From Agrostemma githago (lineage: Eukaryota > Streptophyta > Magnoliopsida > Caryophyllales > Caryophyllaceae): a stretch of DNA of 64,000 nt. Position numbers and translations under genes: made by a program. The DNA lies in the NCBI GenBank assembly GCA_958450325.1, contig OY288257.1:34952647-35016646 (forward strand), read 5' to 3'. The notes under the pieces are model-generated. The model saw only the letters and a list, made by a program, of their open reading frames with translations, was not told the origin of the DNA and searched no databases. Shown one piece after another: positions 1-10,536 of the stretch (position 1 is the first letter of the stretch; each line of letters opens with the position of its first letter).

Positions 1-49
1 GAGTGCATACATGCAGTAGTTATGAGTACATACTTTGACAACCGATTCA

Positions 50-646
50 CTACAGAACATAAAAATCAGCCGCGCCAAGTAATCCCACAGCTATGAGCTC
101 TGCTGTGAATACAGCCTCCGCACCGAACTGTTCGGCATAGGCAGTCGCATTTTCTGTAGAGGTAGGACCAATAATGTCCAAATGAGGTGTACTGTCCAGT
201 GCCTTCAACTGTGCAGTATGCATTATCCTTCTCGCAAGTCTATTGCTAGTCAGGTAGCACCTGCAGCTGCGCGAAACCACGACCCCGCCCCGGACAAGGG
301 TTGACAAACCAAATTGCTGCTCTCTCTGTAAGAGTCTGGCGTAATCCTCAGCCCACCAAGGCGCATCTAGTCGCAGTGCGAACATTCGAGCCCATTGTTT
401 GCATACAAGCGGCACAGCCGCCATACTGTCAACATCAAGCTTATCAAATATCGGGTTCATATAGTCACTGCTGGAAAGGACCCTGCCCACGTGAGAGTGC
501 TGGTTGTCGTGGACCAAAACTTTCTGAGGCTGATTGTAAAGGAAATGTAAGCGGCGTAACTTCTGTTGTCTTCTGTTAGCTGTGACGGCATCCATGTCCT
601 CACTGAAATTGTCCACCAACCAAACCCTGCAATGATATGGATCCAT
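50..646 (-). CDS. Hypothetical protein with F-box-like segment
   Basis: Minus-strand reading frame of 198 codons counted from the first ATG; the open frame extends upstream to 715 without another ATG. Residues about 63-90 look like a degenerate F-box: a hydrophobic start (NPIFDKL), then AAVPLVCKQWARMF, which matches the usual 'VCKxW' core of F-box proteins that bind SKP1. The rest (acidic-aromatic DAPWWAEDYARLL, then an Ala-rich C-terminus) I do not recognise. Several AG acceptor-like sites precede the ATG, so this may be the last exon of a spliced gene. The surrounding DNA is rich in CpG, unlike the methylation-depleted transposon sequence elsewhere. It could be a captured gene fragment, an unknown mobile element gene or chance. 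The F-box reading is an inference from one motif. Confidence 0.35.
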   Translation of the reverse strand: MDPYHCRVWLVDNFSEDMDAVTANRRQQKLRRLHFLYNQPQKVLVHDNQHSHVGRVLSSSDYMNPIFDKLDVDSMAAVPLVCKQWARMFALRLDAPWWAEDYARLLQREQQFGLSTLVRGGVVVSRSCRCYLTSNRLARRIMHTAQLKALDSTPHLDIIGPTSTENATAYAEQFGAEAVFTAELIAVGLLGAADFYVL

Positions 647-715
647 ATCACCAGTCGAAAAGCCTGCGTAGCAGAAATTCACGTCAAAACACTGGTTGGA
701 AACCGTTAGGCGCAC

Positions 716-2697
716 AGGCAGAACAGAAATGGGAAGCGATTAAAAATCCATGTTGGAAATGCTTGCTGGTAGCGCAGCTAACCAACGCAAGCCACTCCGT
801 CTTACATACAACAACCACCCCATCTCTACTGAACCACCCACCATACGTGTACACCCAAGAAAATTGCTACGTAGAAGTCAAAACCTACAGACAAACGCCA
901 GTCCTTGATCGGCAAAGCAGGCATAATACATCAGGATATTACAGACGACATACCAGCACATCGAACATAAGCTGGGAACGTGGGCATACATCAGGACAAG
1001 AGAACAATGGGTGCCGTGGTCCCTGGAGACCAAACTGCATCTAAGAACACCAACAGTCGCTTGCATGGACGTAACCAATTAATCAAAGCAACATCAATAA
1101 GGCCCACCGTCACACACCCGAAACTAAGTCTACATTACAGAAAATGAATGTATTTATAGGCGTAAATGAAGCATACACGCACATAACACTGGACCAAAAC
1201 AGTATGGCCAGCAAACAGGGCAACAGAACGCACAAAATGCAGCTATGCCGGAGGATACTGACAACTATTTGGGAACATTTAGTGACCTACATGCAGCAAG
1301 ACAGAAGAAGATCCAAAAGCCTCCTGCATGGACGTGACCAAGCGATCACAGCAACATCAACAAGGCTCACGGCCACATACCCGAAACCAAGTTTACGCTA
1401 CAGCAAATGAATGTATTTCTAGGCGTAAATGAAGCATACACACACATAACACTGGAAGAAAACAATAAGACTTGCAAATAGGGGAACGGAACGCACAAAG
1501 TGCGGCTATGCTGGAGCACACTGACAACTATTTGGGAACATTTAGTGACTTACATGCAGCAAGACAGCAGAAGATCTGCAGAAGTACAGTAAGTACAGCA
1601 GAGGAAGTCTCAACGGGGAACTCAGCAAATGCAACAGAAAAGGATTGTAACAGTAAAGGACGCACCTTTTTTCCTTATTTTTCTGCGTTCCTTCCTGGAG
1701 ATAAAGTGCAGTAATCACAAAAAATGTCCAGGAGAGGGCGGGGAAGGTGGGGGGCCGGGGGATAATTAATATTGCTATGAGTGTTGGGCAAGAGCCTAGC
1801 ACCTGTGAAGATAGTGGTCAATTTAGTGTAATTAATTTCCTCACTGGAGTTGATTAGACATGGTGTGTAGGCAAACATGATGGAAAGTTGTAGGTAGTTA
1901 ACCTACGTTTAGCAGGTAATTATGATAACTCCGTAGTTTGATAGTAGTCCACATTCCGTTCGAAAACATCGTCCTAGAAAGCAATTTATCAGGTCTGTAC
2001 GTATCCAAGCACGTAGTCTCCGTGTGTGTATTTCATGTTCGGTACATACGGTGTCACGAGGCCACGCGAGTACACTATGGAGTGGGCGTCATATGAAACG
2101 TTAACGGTAAGGCCCGCTAACGTCGCCTAGTACGTATCCAAAGGCATCTACAGTTTCCATGGGGTGCAAATTTTTTTAAATAAACATGACTGTCTGAACT
2201 GCATAAATCGCTGAACATACAACCAATACAGACGCGGGGTGTCCACGCAGTATAAGGTGGTTACGGTCGACATATTTATAATTAAGGTGGGCCAGGCAGT
2301 AAAGAAAGAGTTATCGAGTCGGTAAACTCGTCACGGTAATCGCTGGCCTACACAAAGTCCAGATGCACAATTTGTTACAAACACTCAAATATATAGTGGA
2401 GGCAACGCGTAAGAGTGTAGCAACTGTTCACCATGCTGAGTATGTACGGAGTGGAATTCGTACTTCTAGGTCCATCGCGGCGGCCTACACGACGTTTCAT
2501 GCAAACACGCGGTGGAGGAAGCTAATTCCTATCGTTGGAAAATACAAGAACGCTATATGAATCGCATACAAGTCCCATAACAGCACCATTGTAATACGCG
2601 ACAGTTCCGCTTTAACGGATAACAGAACATTAAGGACATTTGTAGTGTCTCATAGATGAACAATAGGAATAATCATTATTATTCCCCCAACTGGCAA
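716..2697. other. Segment H, left part: no gene assigned
   Basis: About 2 kb with no convincing open frame. It has mixed composition with many CpG dinucleotides, a C/G run near 1736-1762 and a short tandem duplication at 1057-1585. On the minus strand several pyrimidine tracts followed by AG resemble intron ends, so non-coding parts of a spliced minus-strand unit ending in the ORF at 50-646 are possible. Nothing here matches the LTR or CACTA families of the rest of the window. Confidence 0.4.
1057..1585. repeat. Two diverged tandem copies, period about 264 bp
   Basis: The stretch beginning at the 'gcatggacgt' near 1063 recurs at 1327. The copies share long blocks, including the aatgtattt-aggcgtaaatgaagcatac block and the ctgacaactatttgggaacattt block, with scattered substitutions and small indels. 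The divergence shows an old duplication. Confidence 0.8.
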
Positions 2698-2700
2698 TAA

Positions 2701-3528
2701 GACCATCCCCAAGCAAGGGTCAACTAAATTGGGTCACCATCTATTTTTACTATTAATTACACTTTATTTATCTTGACCAAATTATACCCTCCCATCCAGA
2801 AAGTCACCACCTAGGTCATCAACCCAATCATTTTTCACTTTTCCACCTTCTTTACCCCACCAAAACTTTTCTCTTACTTTTTTTAATTACTATCAACAAT
2901 TTATAAATCAATTATATTTGTAATTTTGTAAATATATTATGGAGTAGTAAAATAAAATAATAATAATAATAATTCGATAAATTTTTTAATTTTTAGTACG
3001 GATATGATTTTTTTTAAAAAAATAATTATTTAAATTTAAAAAAAAAACGTAAAATTTGAATGCACGGAAAAAAATAACCATGTATTTGATTTTTTTTATA
3101 TATATATTGACTTCATTTTCTTGTACTGTATAAAAAATGTAAAAAATATAGAGTAGAGTATTTGAGAAGAAAAAAAATCGAGTCAAAATATACTAAAATT
3201 GTGTTCATTTGATAGACAATAAGAAAATATAGCCATTTTTTATATGCTCATATTTTTCCTAATCTCAATTTAGTGTATAATTTCAATTTTGTTTTCTTTA
3301 ATTAGCTTATTTTGAGTTGTACTTTTATTTGTGTACAACCAATGAAAAGGTGCCACTTAGAGGATCACCATTGAAGGTCATGAACATCAAAAGAGGTCAC
3401 AAATTGACCTTTTCTCTCCAAAGGTCATGACCTCCTCCATTGGGGTCATGCTAATTTTTTTCTTAATTGCAATTATGGTGACCCAAGCAAGGTCATGACC
3501 TCCTCCATGACCTTGCTTGGGGATGGTC
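2701..3528. mobile_element. Harbinger/Tourist-type MITE, 828 bp
   Basis: An AT-rich, non-coding element bounded by perfect 18-bp terminal inverted repeats, GACCATCCCCAAGCAAGG at 2701-2718 and its complement at 3511-3528. It is flanked by the 3-bp direct repeat TAA (2698-2700 and 3529-3531). A TWA target duplication is the hallmark of PIF/Harbinger transposons. The ends also carry further inverted copies of ggtcatgacc-type words near 3380-3510. There is no transposase, so it depends on another element for movement. It is inserted inside segment H. Confidence 0.85.
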
Positions 3529-3531
3529 TAA

Positions 3532-3624
3532 AGGATGCGATAACCAGCAACACACAAGCCGTGTACTAAAAGGAACAACAGCAAAACTGCACCAATCACT
3601 GCGCCTGCCTTCACCCCGTGCCCA
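3532..3624 (-). other. Remnant of segment H between MITE and LTR array
   Basis: About 90 bp that belong to neither neighbour. The homology to the Athila-like 3' region begins near 3625. On the minus strand it reads HGVKAGAVIGAVLLLFLLVH and onwards, a hydrophobic stretch like a membrane segment, open up to a TAG formed at the MITE border. It is too short to call a gene. Confidence 0.4.
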
Positions 3625-4418
3625 AAAAGCCAAGAAAAAGAAAATAGAAAAGAAGAAAAAGAAATGGCATAGCAAAACAAAGCAAAAATGCCAAAGAAAG
3701 AAAAATGCCAAAAGAAAACCGTCTCACAAAAAGAATCCCCACATGTCAAAAATAAGCCTTTTACCGACTATTACCGTGAAGAGCCTACCAAAGGACCGAG
3801 TCCCTAGGAAGGATGATAGCGGTAATGGTCGGTCTTCCCTCATTTTGCAATCTCATTCACCTTTTTACTTGGACTAGTTAAGCGGTTTTGGGCATGGGAC
3901 GACCCTCTTGGCTCATCGCTAAAGGGGGCGGGGTCTCACTTACCTACAGTGTCGACTAACACCGTGGTTCATCCTTTTTCCATTCCGCCGATCGTCCCGT
4001 AGTACGTTCTTAGAAGGTTAGGAGGACCTAGGTAAGTTATCAACATTTTTATTGCTTTGTCGTCATACTATTAGGGTTTAGTTCATTTCGATTTGTATGA
4101 TTAGCTTGGGAACGTTATCACTTGCCTTGAGTCCTAAACCGGTGCTTCTTTCACCGCTTGTTTGAGGGAAGCGGTATTTGTTTTCTTTTGGGTGCAACCG
4201 ATTATTTGTTTGTTTGTATGTTTGTTTTTCTATGTGTTTTGTGTCCGGTTGCATCCACAGTTTTGTCGCAAGACCTTACTTGCCTTGCGGAGTACACTTT
4301 TCCTCTAAGTGTACTCGCGTGAGTTGAAAGGGCGTAGGGTGCGCTAATACCCAATCGGCTAGTTTAGTAGTTAGTTTGTGCTTACTCGAGGGCGAGTAAG
4401 GGTTAAGTGTGGGGGAGT
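3625..4418 (+). mobile_element. Athila-like element A1: truncated 3' untranslated region
   Basis: Matches 19940-20735 almost base for base (lysine-codon-like AAG/AAA tract, then the conserved block with ccgactattaccgtgaagag) but lacks everything upstream. It ends in a polypurine tract GTGGGGGAGT (4409-4418) directly before the LTR, as needed for plus-strand priming. It is the 3' end of an element whose 5' part is gone. Confidence 0.8.
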
Positions 4419-5935
4419 TGATAAGTGTAGTTTGTAGTGCCTAGTTTGTTGTGTTTTGGTCCCGTTTTCCTTGTGGAATCGCTCCTTGGGAGCGGTTTAT
4501 GGGTTACTTATGCTTTCTTTAGTTCGTTTTAGGTTCCCGGGACAATTCATGAAGAATTGGAACGACTCCGACTCGTTTCATACAGTTTTGGAGCCAACGA
4601 GGAGAAGGAACGATCACTCGATGCCTTGGATTCGATCCCGAGACCTTGGGACCCATTCCCGAGCCCCTTAGGCTCGATCCCGAGTCACGAGAATCGATGA
4701 GAAACCCATGAGAGGCAAGGAGGGACCTTAAAGATCATATTGGAGGCCTACAAGACTCATCCCCGACGGGAAGGACCTCATCCCGTCCGGGATGAGGTGC
4801 ATAAATGCGATAGCTTCTGTGCTGGGTCCATCCCGACCGGGACCACCTCATCCCGACCGGGATGAGCCCAGTTCAGACCCGCACTTCATCTTTTCTTCTC
4901 CTTACTCATTGTAACCCTATATACATACCCTTCCTCTTGTATTCTTGAGGAATGTTCTTGATTACCCACTAAACCCTTGCATATTTTAGCATAGATTAGT
5001 GTAGATTAGCTCTTAGTTAATCGTTGATCTTAGTTTAATCCTTGTATTAAGGGAATCCTTCAAGATCTCCACCAAGATTGACAACCTTGGGGGATTGTTC
5101 TGTGTTTTTCTTATTAATGCAAGTTTCAATCTTTCATCCTCTTGTTAGTAGGTATAATCTTCTTATTCCTTTCTCTTAATCTTGTTTATTCTTCCAAGTT
5201 TTAATCTTTGTTCATTGTATTGTTCATAGTTCATTGTTTTCATTAGTTTCATAATGAATGTTTTGATTCTTATGTTAGTTTCTCTTGTTAGTGTTAGTTT
5301 TAGCATAGATATGTTTGAGTAGACTCTTGCTAGGGTTATTAGGGTGATTGGTTGTGATTGTGGATGATTAGGGTGAGATGGGTGGTATTAGATGTTGTTT
5401 TTGTTGTTTCCCATTTACCTTGCGCTCCACATGTTCGATGAAATGCTTGTGAGAGTAGAGACGATCAATCCTTGTTTTTCTTGCATATTCTCTTGTATGT
5501 ATGTGTTTGGTTGGTTGGTTTGGTTCCCTCATTACGTAGCGAGAGCCCGATGAGGACGACCCCTAGGTCGATTACTTAGCGAGAGCCCGATCGGTAGAAT
5601 CTAGGCTACGAAAGCATGCTAGTGACCTCGTCTTTCCCCTTTTTGCCTCCTTTGCATCCATGAACCCGACCTAACCCTAGTTTTCCTTTTATCGTTATCC
5701 ACGCTTCCCTTAGTCTTTATTTACTTATTTTGTCTTCCTTTTCTGTGTTTTAGACCTAGCCTAGTCCGTAGCCTCCCCCTAGTTTAGCTCGTCTCGAACC
5801 TAGTCCTAGACCGTAGAACCCATTAGGCTAAACGCATTTCCGTCCCTGTGGATCGACCCGACTTGCCCTAGCTACCCTAGTTAGGTTAGTTAGTTATTAT
5901 TTGACGGCAGGATCCACGACAAATCCCACCCATCA
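4419..5935 (+). repeat. Athila-like LTR 1 (1,517 bp)
   Basis: Begins TGATAAGTGTAG after a polypurine tract and ends CCCATCA directly before a primer-binding site, so it has the canonical TG...CA ends. It is nearly identical to 14718-16252 and 20736-22263. It acts both as the 3' LTR of the truncated element on its left and as the 5' LTR of the internal region on its right. Confidence 0.9.
4755..4927 (+). promoter_or_regulatory. Palindrome cluster and TATA box of LTR 1
   Basis: Repeated self-complementary words of the TCCCGACCGGGA type (also ATCCCGTCCGGGAT) at 4755-4866 lie just upstream of a TATA-like CTATATACATA (4917-4927). The same layout occurs in LTR 2 and LTR 3. The promoter role is inferred from position within U3 and the TATA sequence. 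Confidence 0.55.
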
Positions 5936-5938
5936 AAT

Positions 5939-5956
5939 TGCCGCCGATGCCGGGGA
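5939..5956 (+). other. Primer-binding site of A1 (mutated)
   Basis: TGCCGCCGATGCCGGGGA differs at two positions from the intact site of the next copy at 16256. The family uses an Asp-tRNA-type site, as is usual for Athila elements. Confidence 0.75.
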
Positions 5957-6141
5957 CGACGTAGTTTAGACTTTTGTTTGCTTAGTTTCCGACTTTGTTC
6001 TTGACTTTTGTGTTCTCTTCTCCTTGTGTATCTCCGTTCTACTTCTTGTGTGCTATTCTCTCTTCCTAGTGCCTCAAAAGCACTAGGATACTAACGTTTG
6101 CTCAAGTGCTTCTAGTTCATCCTAGGTATCGAAGCAACGTT

Positions 6142-6626
6142 ATGGAAATGGCACCTCCTAGCTTCCATCAATCGTCACGGAGCAACTATGGGGCAAATGG
6201 CCAAGTCCCAAAATTTCACCAACCATATCAACCTCATCAACAATCTTACGAACGCCCTCCATATGGTTATCATGAAAGTTGTCAAGGATCACTCCAACAT
6301 CCTAACAACTACCAAATACCCTCACATAACCCACAACCAAAAATCCCCGACTTTGAGACTTGTCAAATGTTGGTCCAAATGCAAAAGAGTCAACAAGAGG
6401 CGATAATGCTATTGTAAAAGGGTCAACATGAGATGATGATTTTGATGCAAAAGAGTCAACAAGTGATGATGACTCACATACAAGGGGTTGAAGAGGAGCT
6501 CAAGGCCCAAATAGAGGTGCAAGATGCTCGCATCAATGCACTCATGGCTCGTATCACGATGTCGGCCACTCGAGCTCCACGACTTGTTGAGGAAGGTTCA
6601 TTTGGGCATGAAGGTCGGGTGTCTCT
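6142..6626 (+). pseudogene. Athila-like gag-position ORF, broken copy
   Basis: Same reading frame as the intact ORF at 16459-17745, starting at the equivalent ATG. A C-to-T change makes a TAA at 6415-6417, where the intact copy reads CAA. The frame then continues to 6625 and is cut by the CACTA-1 element. The Gln/Asn-rich N-terminal region and the methionine-rich helical segment are recognisable. Everything beyond about residue 160 of the intact protein is missing, and so is the following 3 kb of the element. Confidence 0.8.
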
Positions 6627-7369
6627 CACTACAACAAATCCCTTACTTTTTTGACACTTCATTATTGACGCTTTTAGAAGTGTCCACCCTCTTTTATACC
6701 TCATATCCACTTTTGACACCTTTATATGTCAAGATTCATCAAAATATAATTTTACAATTAATTATATTTTTATTTAATTATAAAATTTACCTAATGGAAA
6801 AAAGTACAGTACTTAAATTCTTCCTTCAATTCAGGCGCCTAAATGAAAATTTCATACGATATGTATAGCGCCTAAATGAAACTTTCATACGGTATGAAAA
6901 TTAATTAGTAATACTGTATTGGGCAAAATTAATTAGTAATACGCAACCCTCCTACTTCTCCCCTTGTTTTGGGCAAAATTAATTAGTAATACTGTATACT
7001 CTTAATCCAACCATCATCTCAAGAATTTCAAACCTCGCTCCCTCTTCCAGTTCTCTTCATCAATTCAATCCCAAAATATGAAACCCTAAATAATTACTCT
7101 CAATCCATTCATACTCTCTAATTACAGTGTATTAAGTCCACAAAGTTCTACTGACTAAGTTCATCTCAAATCCGCTAATAATCCGGCCTTAAATTCATCT
7201 CATTTGCTCTTCTCTATTCCTAGTTCATTGACGATTACTCTCTATCAATTGGTTTTATCTGCTGTTGGAATTGTAATACACTTGTGGGGTTTCATCTGCT
7301 GTCTTAGGTATGTCGTTAATTTTTTTGTATTTGAGTATTTTTTTTGTTCAATCGTAGTTCAATTATAGA

Positions 7370-8060
7370 GATACTAATCGAAATTCAATAGTTATTCAAT
7401 CATATAAACAATTTTTTTAATAAACAGTTTAATCGTATAAACAACAGAATCATACTTTTTTTTGTTCAATCGTATTTCGTCCAATCCACCCTTCCGATTT
7501 TGTGTTGTTTGATTTAGTTTGTCAATTCAATTATAAACAAAAGAATCGTAATTCAATAGTTTTTGGATCGTGTAAACAAATTTTTTGTAAACAATTTAAT
7601 CGCATAAACAACAGAATTGTAATTTTTTTTGTTCAATCGTATTTTGTCTGATCCAGCCTTCCGATTTTGTGTTGTTTGATTTAGTTTTTCGATTCAATTA
7701 TAAACAAAAGAATTGTAATTTAGTCGTTATTCAGTAGTATAAACAATTTTTTTACAAACCATTTAACCGTATAAACAACAGAATCATACCTTTTTTTGTC
7801 AATTGTAGTTCAATAGTATTTCATCCAATCCAGCCATCTGATTTTGCGTTGTTTGATTTAGTTTTTCGATTCATTTGTAAACAACAGAATCGTAATTCAA
7901 TTGCACAAACAATTTTTTTTATAAAGAGTTTAATCGTATAAACAACCGAATCAGATTTTTTTTCGGTTCAATCGTAATTCAATCATAATTCAATCGTATT
8001 TCGTCCAATCTAGCCTTCTGATTTTGTGTTGTTTGATTTATTTTTTCGATTATAAACAAC
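7370..8060 (+). repeat. About four tandem copies of a 167-180 bp unit in CACTA-1
   Basis: The word (c/t)gattttgtgttgtttgattta recurs at 7494, 7661, 7838 and 8018 with the same surroundings (gttcaatcgtatttcgtccaatc before it, aacaacagaatc words after). It lies upstream of the transposase gene, in the leader or first intron. Confidence 0.8.
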
Positions 8061-8916
8061 AGAATCATTCAAATGTTATTGCTTTATGAAATTTACGATA
8101 GCTTTATGAAATTTATGATATTTCTGTTTAGGGTGACTCGTGTCTATGAAATCTTTAGTTAATTCAATTAGTCTTACGCTAAATTTGTTCATTTCTCAGG
8201 GTAAATATTGAGTTTATAGATTAAGAATAAAAATTTTGTGTGCCAGACTCAATTTATTGTATTAATCTCATCAGTTCCGTTACCTTTTGCTGCATTTGTA
8301 TTTATCAATTCTATTAATTAATAAGATACAATTGTTTAATTTAATTAATGTACATATTATTGTTAAGTTATAACGCTATTTTTGTCAAAAAATTATCGTG
8401 CACGATTTTGTATTTTGAAGTCTAATTGGATTTGTTTACATTTTTCTCTTATGTTTTCGACGATTTATCAAAGATCGTAATTTCTGACGGGAAACAAGAT
8501 CATCATACATAAGGTGCTCTAATTGACCAGGTACGTCAGTTTTTCTTTGAAGATTATGAATACGATTATTTATGTAGGGTTTGATACTACATTATTTCCC
8601 GTAAATGTTTTGTTTGGTATTGCTACTATTTATCGTAATTTTATTTATTGAAATTTTTGTGTTTATGTTGTTGTAATATAATGTTCATGGATTCAATGTT
8701 TTATGCTTTTATCCTTCGAAACATGACGTACATACTAATGTCAGATTTACATGTGTCTATATATAGTTATAGACAACCGAAGCATTTGTTATATATACTT
8801 ATAGACAATACATATTAACAATAAACTGGTTTCGTTCAGTCTGATATTCACTTTTTTAAAATTGAATTAATAATTTTAATATTTTTGTGTCTTTGGCATA
8901 ATATTTTTGTGTAGAC
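8061..8916 (+). other. CACTA-1 leader/intron, AT-rich
   Basis: No gene seen. AT-rich sequence between the tandem units and the ATG of the tnp2 remnant, ending in tttttgtgtag directly before the ATG-containing exon, which looks like a splice acceptor. Confidence 0.5.
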
Positions 8917-10536
8917 ATGGATACGAGTTGGATTAGATTGCCCAATGATCATTCTAATTACATAGATGGATGTTCAAAGTTTCTTGAGTTAGCTAAGGAA
9001 AGTCTTGTAGAAGGAAAAACAAAGTGTCCCTGCAAGAGTTGCAAACTACGTTATTGGTTATCGCTTCATGAAGTTCATGAACATATTTTATATAAAGGCT
9101 TTTATCAAAACTATACTAAATGGATTTGGCATGATAAAGTGGATGTTCTTAATCATTTACATGAATTTGATGGAGAGGGAAGTAGTGCAAGTCCTTTTGT
9201 AGGTCGTGATGATATGAAAGGTCTATTAAATGATACATATATGGTAAATATTCCCCACTATTCTAGAGAGACTCATGATGAAGAGCTCCCTTATGAAGCA
9301 CCTGATGGTGTGGATATGAATGTAAATCATACTGATGATTTTGAGGATGAATATTTATTTGGCAACCAACAATTTGATGGGTTTGACAATGATTCTGACG
9401 ATGAAACAAATCATCCGTCCACAGAAGATGAGCCAAATTATTAACGACTATTTGAGTCCGCAACAGAAGCACTATATGATGGGTGTCAAACATTCTCAAA
9501 ATTATCTTTTCTACTACACTTATTTCATATCAAATGTATGTTTCATTGGTCTAATGAGTCATTCAATAAGTTAATTGAACTAATACTCGAAGCATTTCCA
9601 CAAATTAAAGATTTTTCTTCATTGTATTATGAGGGTAGGAAGGTAATTAATAATTTGGGTTTCGGGTATGAAAAGATACATGCTTGTCCAAACAATTGTA
9701 TGTTGTATTGGGGGGACTTTGCACAAAAAAAAGAGTGTCATGTCTGTCATACATCAAGATGGAAAAAACCCACTAGTGAACCTGTTACTAACGCAAAAAG
9801 TAAGAAAGGTGTTGCTAAGGTATTTGGCTCACCTAAAATCATATGTGAGTAATAAAGCTCAACCTGAGGGATCAATCGCGGAAGGGTTTGTGTTGGAGGA
9901 GACAATTACGTTTTGTTCAAGATATCTTGAAGGTGTTGAAACCATCTTTAATAGATACAAGAGAAATGATGATAGTATTGCAAATGCGGGCTGCTACTTG
10001 TACCATTCAGGTGGTCGAGTCGTTGGGATGGAAAAAAATGTGCGCTTAGATGATAAAAGTTTGAAACAAGCCCACCGCTATATTTTGCTTCATTCAGATG
10101 AGATGGAGGACATTCTTAAGTATGTATTCAAGTGATTTTTAATTCCTATATTTTTTAAATACACCATCAAAATGAAATATTTTAAATTATTTATCTTCAT
10201 TTTTGAAGTGAATTTCTTAGTCTAAAAAGAGAAGAGAATCGTTTATCTTTTGAATATGATGAAAGTGATTGGATTATCAATGAATTCTCAGAATGGCTTC
10301 AAACTCAGGTTCCACCTCTACCATTTATTATCTAAGTAACATGATTATACAAATTTTGAGTGATATTAATATGGTTTTTTGGTATGGGCTCAAAATTTAG
10401 ATGCAAGCACCGAAGAAGGGAAAATAAGAAAAGCGTTGGCCGGTGGTTTGAGTAGTTATTGTAAAAGAATGACAGGGTTCATGATCAATGGGTACAAATT
10501 TCAAATAATTGATCGTGAGAGACGTAAGAACATTTG
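8917..10536 (+). pseudogene. tnp2-type CACTA transposase, internally deleted
   Basis: The first exon opens at 8917 (MDTSWIRLPN). Residues 1-85 form the transposase-associated zinc domain typical of TNP2 (CPCKSCKLRYW with HEHILYKGF). The frame runs to 9852 with one TAA (9442-9444), through the conserved KLSFLLHLFH and KIHACPNNCMLYW motifs. Near 9825-9835 the sequence jumps, out of frame, to a C-terminal block (SNKAQPEGSIAEGFVLEE, DUF4218-type). Two short exons follow after introns (about 10207-10307 and 10401-10536, ending in NGYKFQIIDRERRK). The catalytic Transposase_21 region with its acidic residues is absent. It cannot encode an active transposase. Confidence 0.85.
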
